Source: Stackebrandtia endophytica
GTDB taxonomy: Bacteria; Actinomycetota; Actinomycetes; Mycobacteriales; Micromonosporaceae
DNA length: 64,000 bases
Direction: 5' to 3'
Assembly (NCBI RefSeq): GCF_006716355.1
Contig: NZ_VFOW01000001.1
Span: 992,001-1,056,000 of the forward strand
The notes below the pieces were generated by a model. It ran no database searches, was not told the origin of the DNA, and saw only the letters and a program-made list of their open reading frames with translations. The translations under genes were made by a program, and so were the position numbers. Positions 62,602 through 64,000 of the stretch are shown in pieces. Positions within the stretch are counted from its first letter, which is position 1, and every line of letters starts with the position of its first letter.

Positions 62602-64000
62602 CGCGCACCTTCCTGGGCTTGGACGGCGGTCAACGCCACCGTGTTGACGATGTCGTGAACCGTGGCGCCTCGGGACAGATCGTTGACCGGCTTGCGCAGC
62701 CCCTGCAGGACCGGCCCGATGGCGACGGCCCCGGCGCTGCGCTGCACCGCCTTGTAGAGGTTGTTGCCGGTGTTGAGGTCGGGGACGATCAAGACCGTGG
62801 CGCGACCGGCGACGTCGCTGTCGGGCAACTTCGTCGAGGCCACCTCGACGTCGATGGCCGCGTCGTATTGGATCGGCCCCTCCACGGGAAGTTCGGGGGC
62901 ACGGTCGCGTACCAGCGCGGTCGCCCGTCGCACCCGGTCGACCTCGGCACCACTGCCGGACTCCCCGGTGGAGTAGGACAGCATCGCCACCCGGGGCTCC
63001 ACTCCGAATGCCGCCGCCGAGGCCGCCGAGGACACCGCGATGTCGGCCAGCTGTTCGGTCGAGGGTTCCGGGATCACGGCACAGTCACCGTAGACCAGCA
63101 CCCGCTCGGCCAGACACATGAAGAACACACTGGAGACCACCGCGGTTCCCTTGACGGTCTTGATGATCTCGAATGCCGGTCGGATCGTGTGCGCGGTGGT
63201 GTGCATGGCGCCGGAGACCATGCCGTCGGCCAATCCGCAGTGGACCATCATGGTGCCGAAGTAGGAGACGTCGGTGACGATGTCCCGCGCCTGATCGACG
63301 CCGACGCCCCGGTGAGCACGCAGCCGCGCGTATTCGGCGGCGAACCTGTCGCGCAGCCCGGGATCCTGTGGACTGACCACATCGGCCCGTGAGATGTCGG
63401 CTCCGACTCGGGCCGCCAGCTCAGTCAACTCGGACCGCTCCCCCAGCAGCACGATCTCGGCGACCCCTCGGCGCAGGATGATGTCGGCGGCGCGCAACAC
63501 CCTGGGGTCGGCGCCTTCGGGCAGGACGATCCGGCGCCGGTCGGCGCGGGCCCGCTCCATCAGTTCGTGTTCGAACATCAACGGCGTCACCGCCGCCGAT
63601 CTCGCCAACCGCATCCGCTCCACGAGGGTGTCGGTGTCCACTCTGTCGGCGAACAGCCCCAAGGCGGTGGCAATCTTGCGTTCCGAGGCGGCCGATATTC
63701 GTCCGTGCACAGTGGCCAGTGTCGCCGCCGTGTCGAAGGTGTCGTATTCGGTCGACAGGATCGGCAGCTCGGAGTCCAACCCGTCGAGCAGCCGGGTCAC
63801 CTGGCGCGGTGGCCGCAGCCCCCCGGTGAGCACCACCGCCGCGCTGACCGGCGAGCCGGTGGCGTGATGAGCCGTCAGGATGCCCAGCAGCAACTCGGAT
63901 CGATCACCCGGCGTGATCACCACGGCGTTGTCGACCAGGTGGTCCAGCATGTTGGGCAGTGTCATCGCCGCGACCAGCACGTCACCCGCGGTCCGACCGA
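62598..64000 (-). CDS. pta: Phosphate acetyltransferase, 5' part beyond the window
   Basis: Partial: 467 codons remain. The frame is open through 64000 on the minus strand, and a further GRTAGDV precedes VLVAAMTLPNML, so the start lies to the right. The visible part holds a DRTGG-like regulatory domain (PGDRSELLLGILTAHH) and the full PTA domain (IVLPEGADPRVLRAADI, VDQARDIVTDVSYFGTMMV, GLADGMVSGAMHTTA, VLIVPDLNTGNNLYKAVQRS). It converts acetyl-CoA and phosphate to acetyl phosphate for AckA. It is the long (about 690-residue) Pta type. Confidence 0.95.
   Translation of the reverse strand, partial: GRTAGDVLVAAMTLPNMLDHLVDNAVVITPGDRSELLLGILTAHHATGSPVSAAVVLTGGLRPPRQVTRLLDGLDSELPILSTEYDTFDTAATLATVHGRISAASERKIATALGLFADRVDTDTLVERMRLARSAAVTPLMFEHELMERARADRRRIVLPEGADPRVLRAADIILRRGVAEIVLLGERSELTELAARVGADISRADVVSPQDPGLRDRFAAEYARLRAHRGVGVDQARDIVTDVSYFGTMMVHCGLADGMVSGAMHTTAHTIRPAFEIIKTVKGTAVVSSVFFMCLAERVLVYGDCAVIPEPSTEQLADIAVSSAASAAAFGVEPRVAMLSYSTGESGSGAEVDRVRRATALVRDRAPELPVEGPIQYDAAIDVEVASTKLPDSDVAGRATVLIVPDLNTGNNLYKAVQRSAGAVAIGPVLQGLRKPVNDLSRGATVHDIVNTVALTAVQAQEGAR

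Overview
The window is high-GC DNA typical of a filamentous or rare actinomycete. Several features point this way: a LAL-type LuxR regulator, TetR/GntR regulators placed divergently from catabolic genes, Tat- and Sec-exported enzymes, an SAV2177/DUF574-type methyltransferase, and two DUF397 loci of the kind that accompany XRE/DUF5753 (Scr1-type) regulators. A Glycomycetales-like host (for example Stackebrandtia) is a reasonable guess but is inference only. I saw no tRNA, rRNA, CRISPR array, insertion sequence or prophage.

Left part (1-14 kb): the 3' end of rsgA; a methyltransferase-GNAT fusion; relics of an MFS exporter and of a Tat-exported protein; a 3-ketosteroid-dehydrogenase-like flavoprotein divergent from a TetR regulator; a sodium:solute symporter with its 45-residue companion peptide; a second TetR regulator divergent from an alpha/beta hydrolase with twin 14-bp operators; a very small Cys-rich peptide gene with a near-consensus promoter; a UvrA-like ABC ATPase of the drug-resistance type; and a Tat lipoprotein of the intradiol dioxygenase fold.

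Middle part (14-41 kb): a LAL regulator; a large secreted subtilase; an operon pairing a P-loop ATPase with a membrane-anchored type-1 periplasmic-binding-like protein; a divergent cupin/DUF2249-cupin stress locus with its own cysteine-bearing regulator; a frameshifted ridA; a FecCD-type metal-chelate ABC importer with a methyltransferase; a nucleotidyltransferase; a split PEP-synthase-like pair; a TetR-GNAT operon; a CueP-like lipoprotein; and a frameshifted amidinotransferase.

Right part (41-64 kb): a DUF397 gene behind a decayed DUF5753 regulator; an alpha/beta hydrolase and nhaA, each preceded by the same 25-bp leader element (a candidate RNA switch); an aminotransferase; exported esterases; a complete XRE/DUF397 locus; an array of four hairpins that share a GGTGGG loop; a metallophosphatase; a DMT exporter-glycosyltransferase-DUF998 operon; a GntR-controlled flavoprotein and BenE-like permease pair; and ackA with the 3' part of pta running off the right edge.

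Most genes sit in small operons with ATGA overlaps, separated by strong hairpin terminators. Five loci look decayed: the MFS fragment, ridA, the 33.7-34.0 kb region, the amidinotransferase and the DUF5753 regulator. Two of these are broken by a single missing base, so sequencing error has to be excluded for them.
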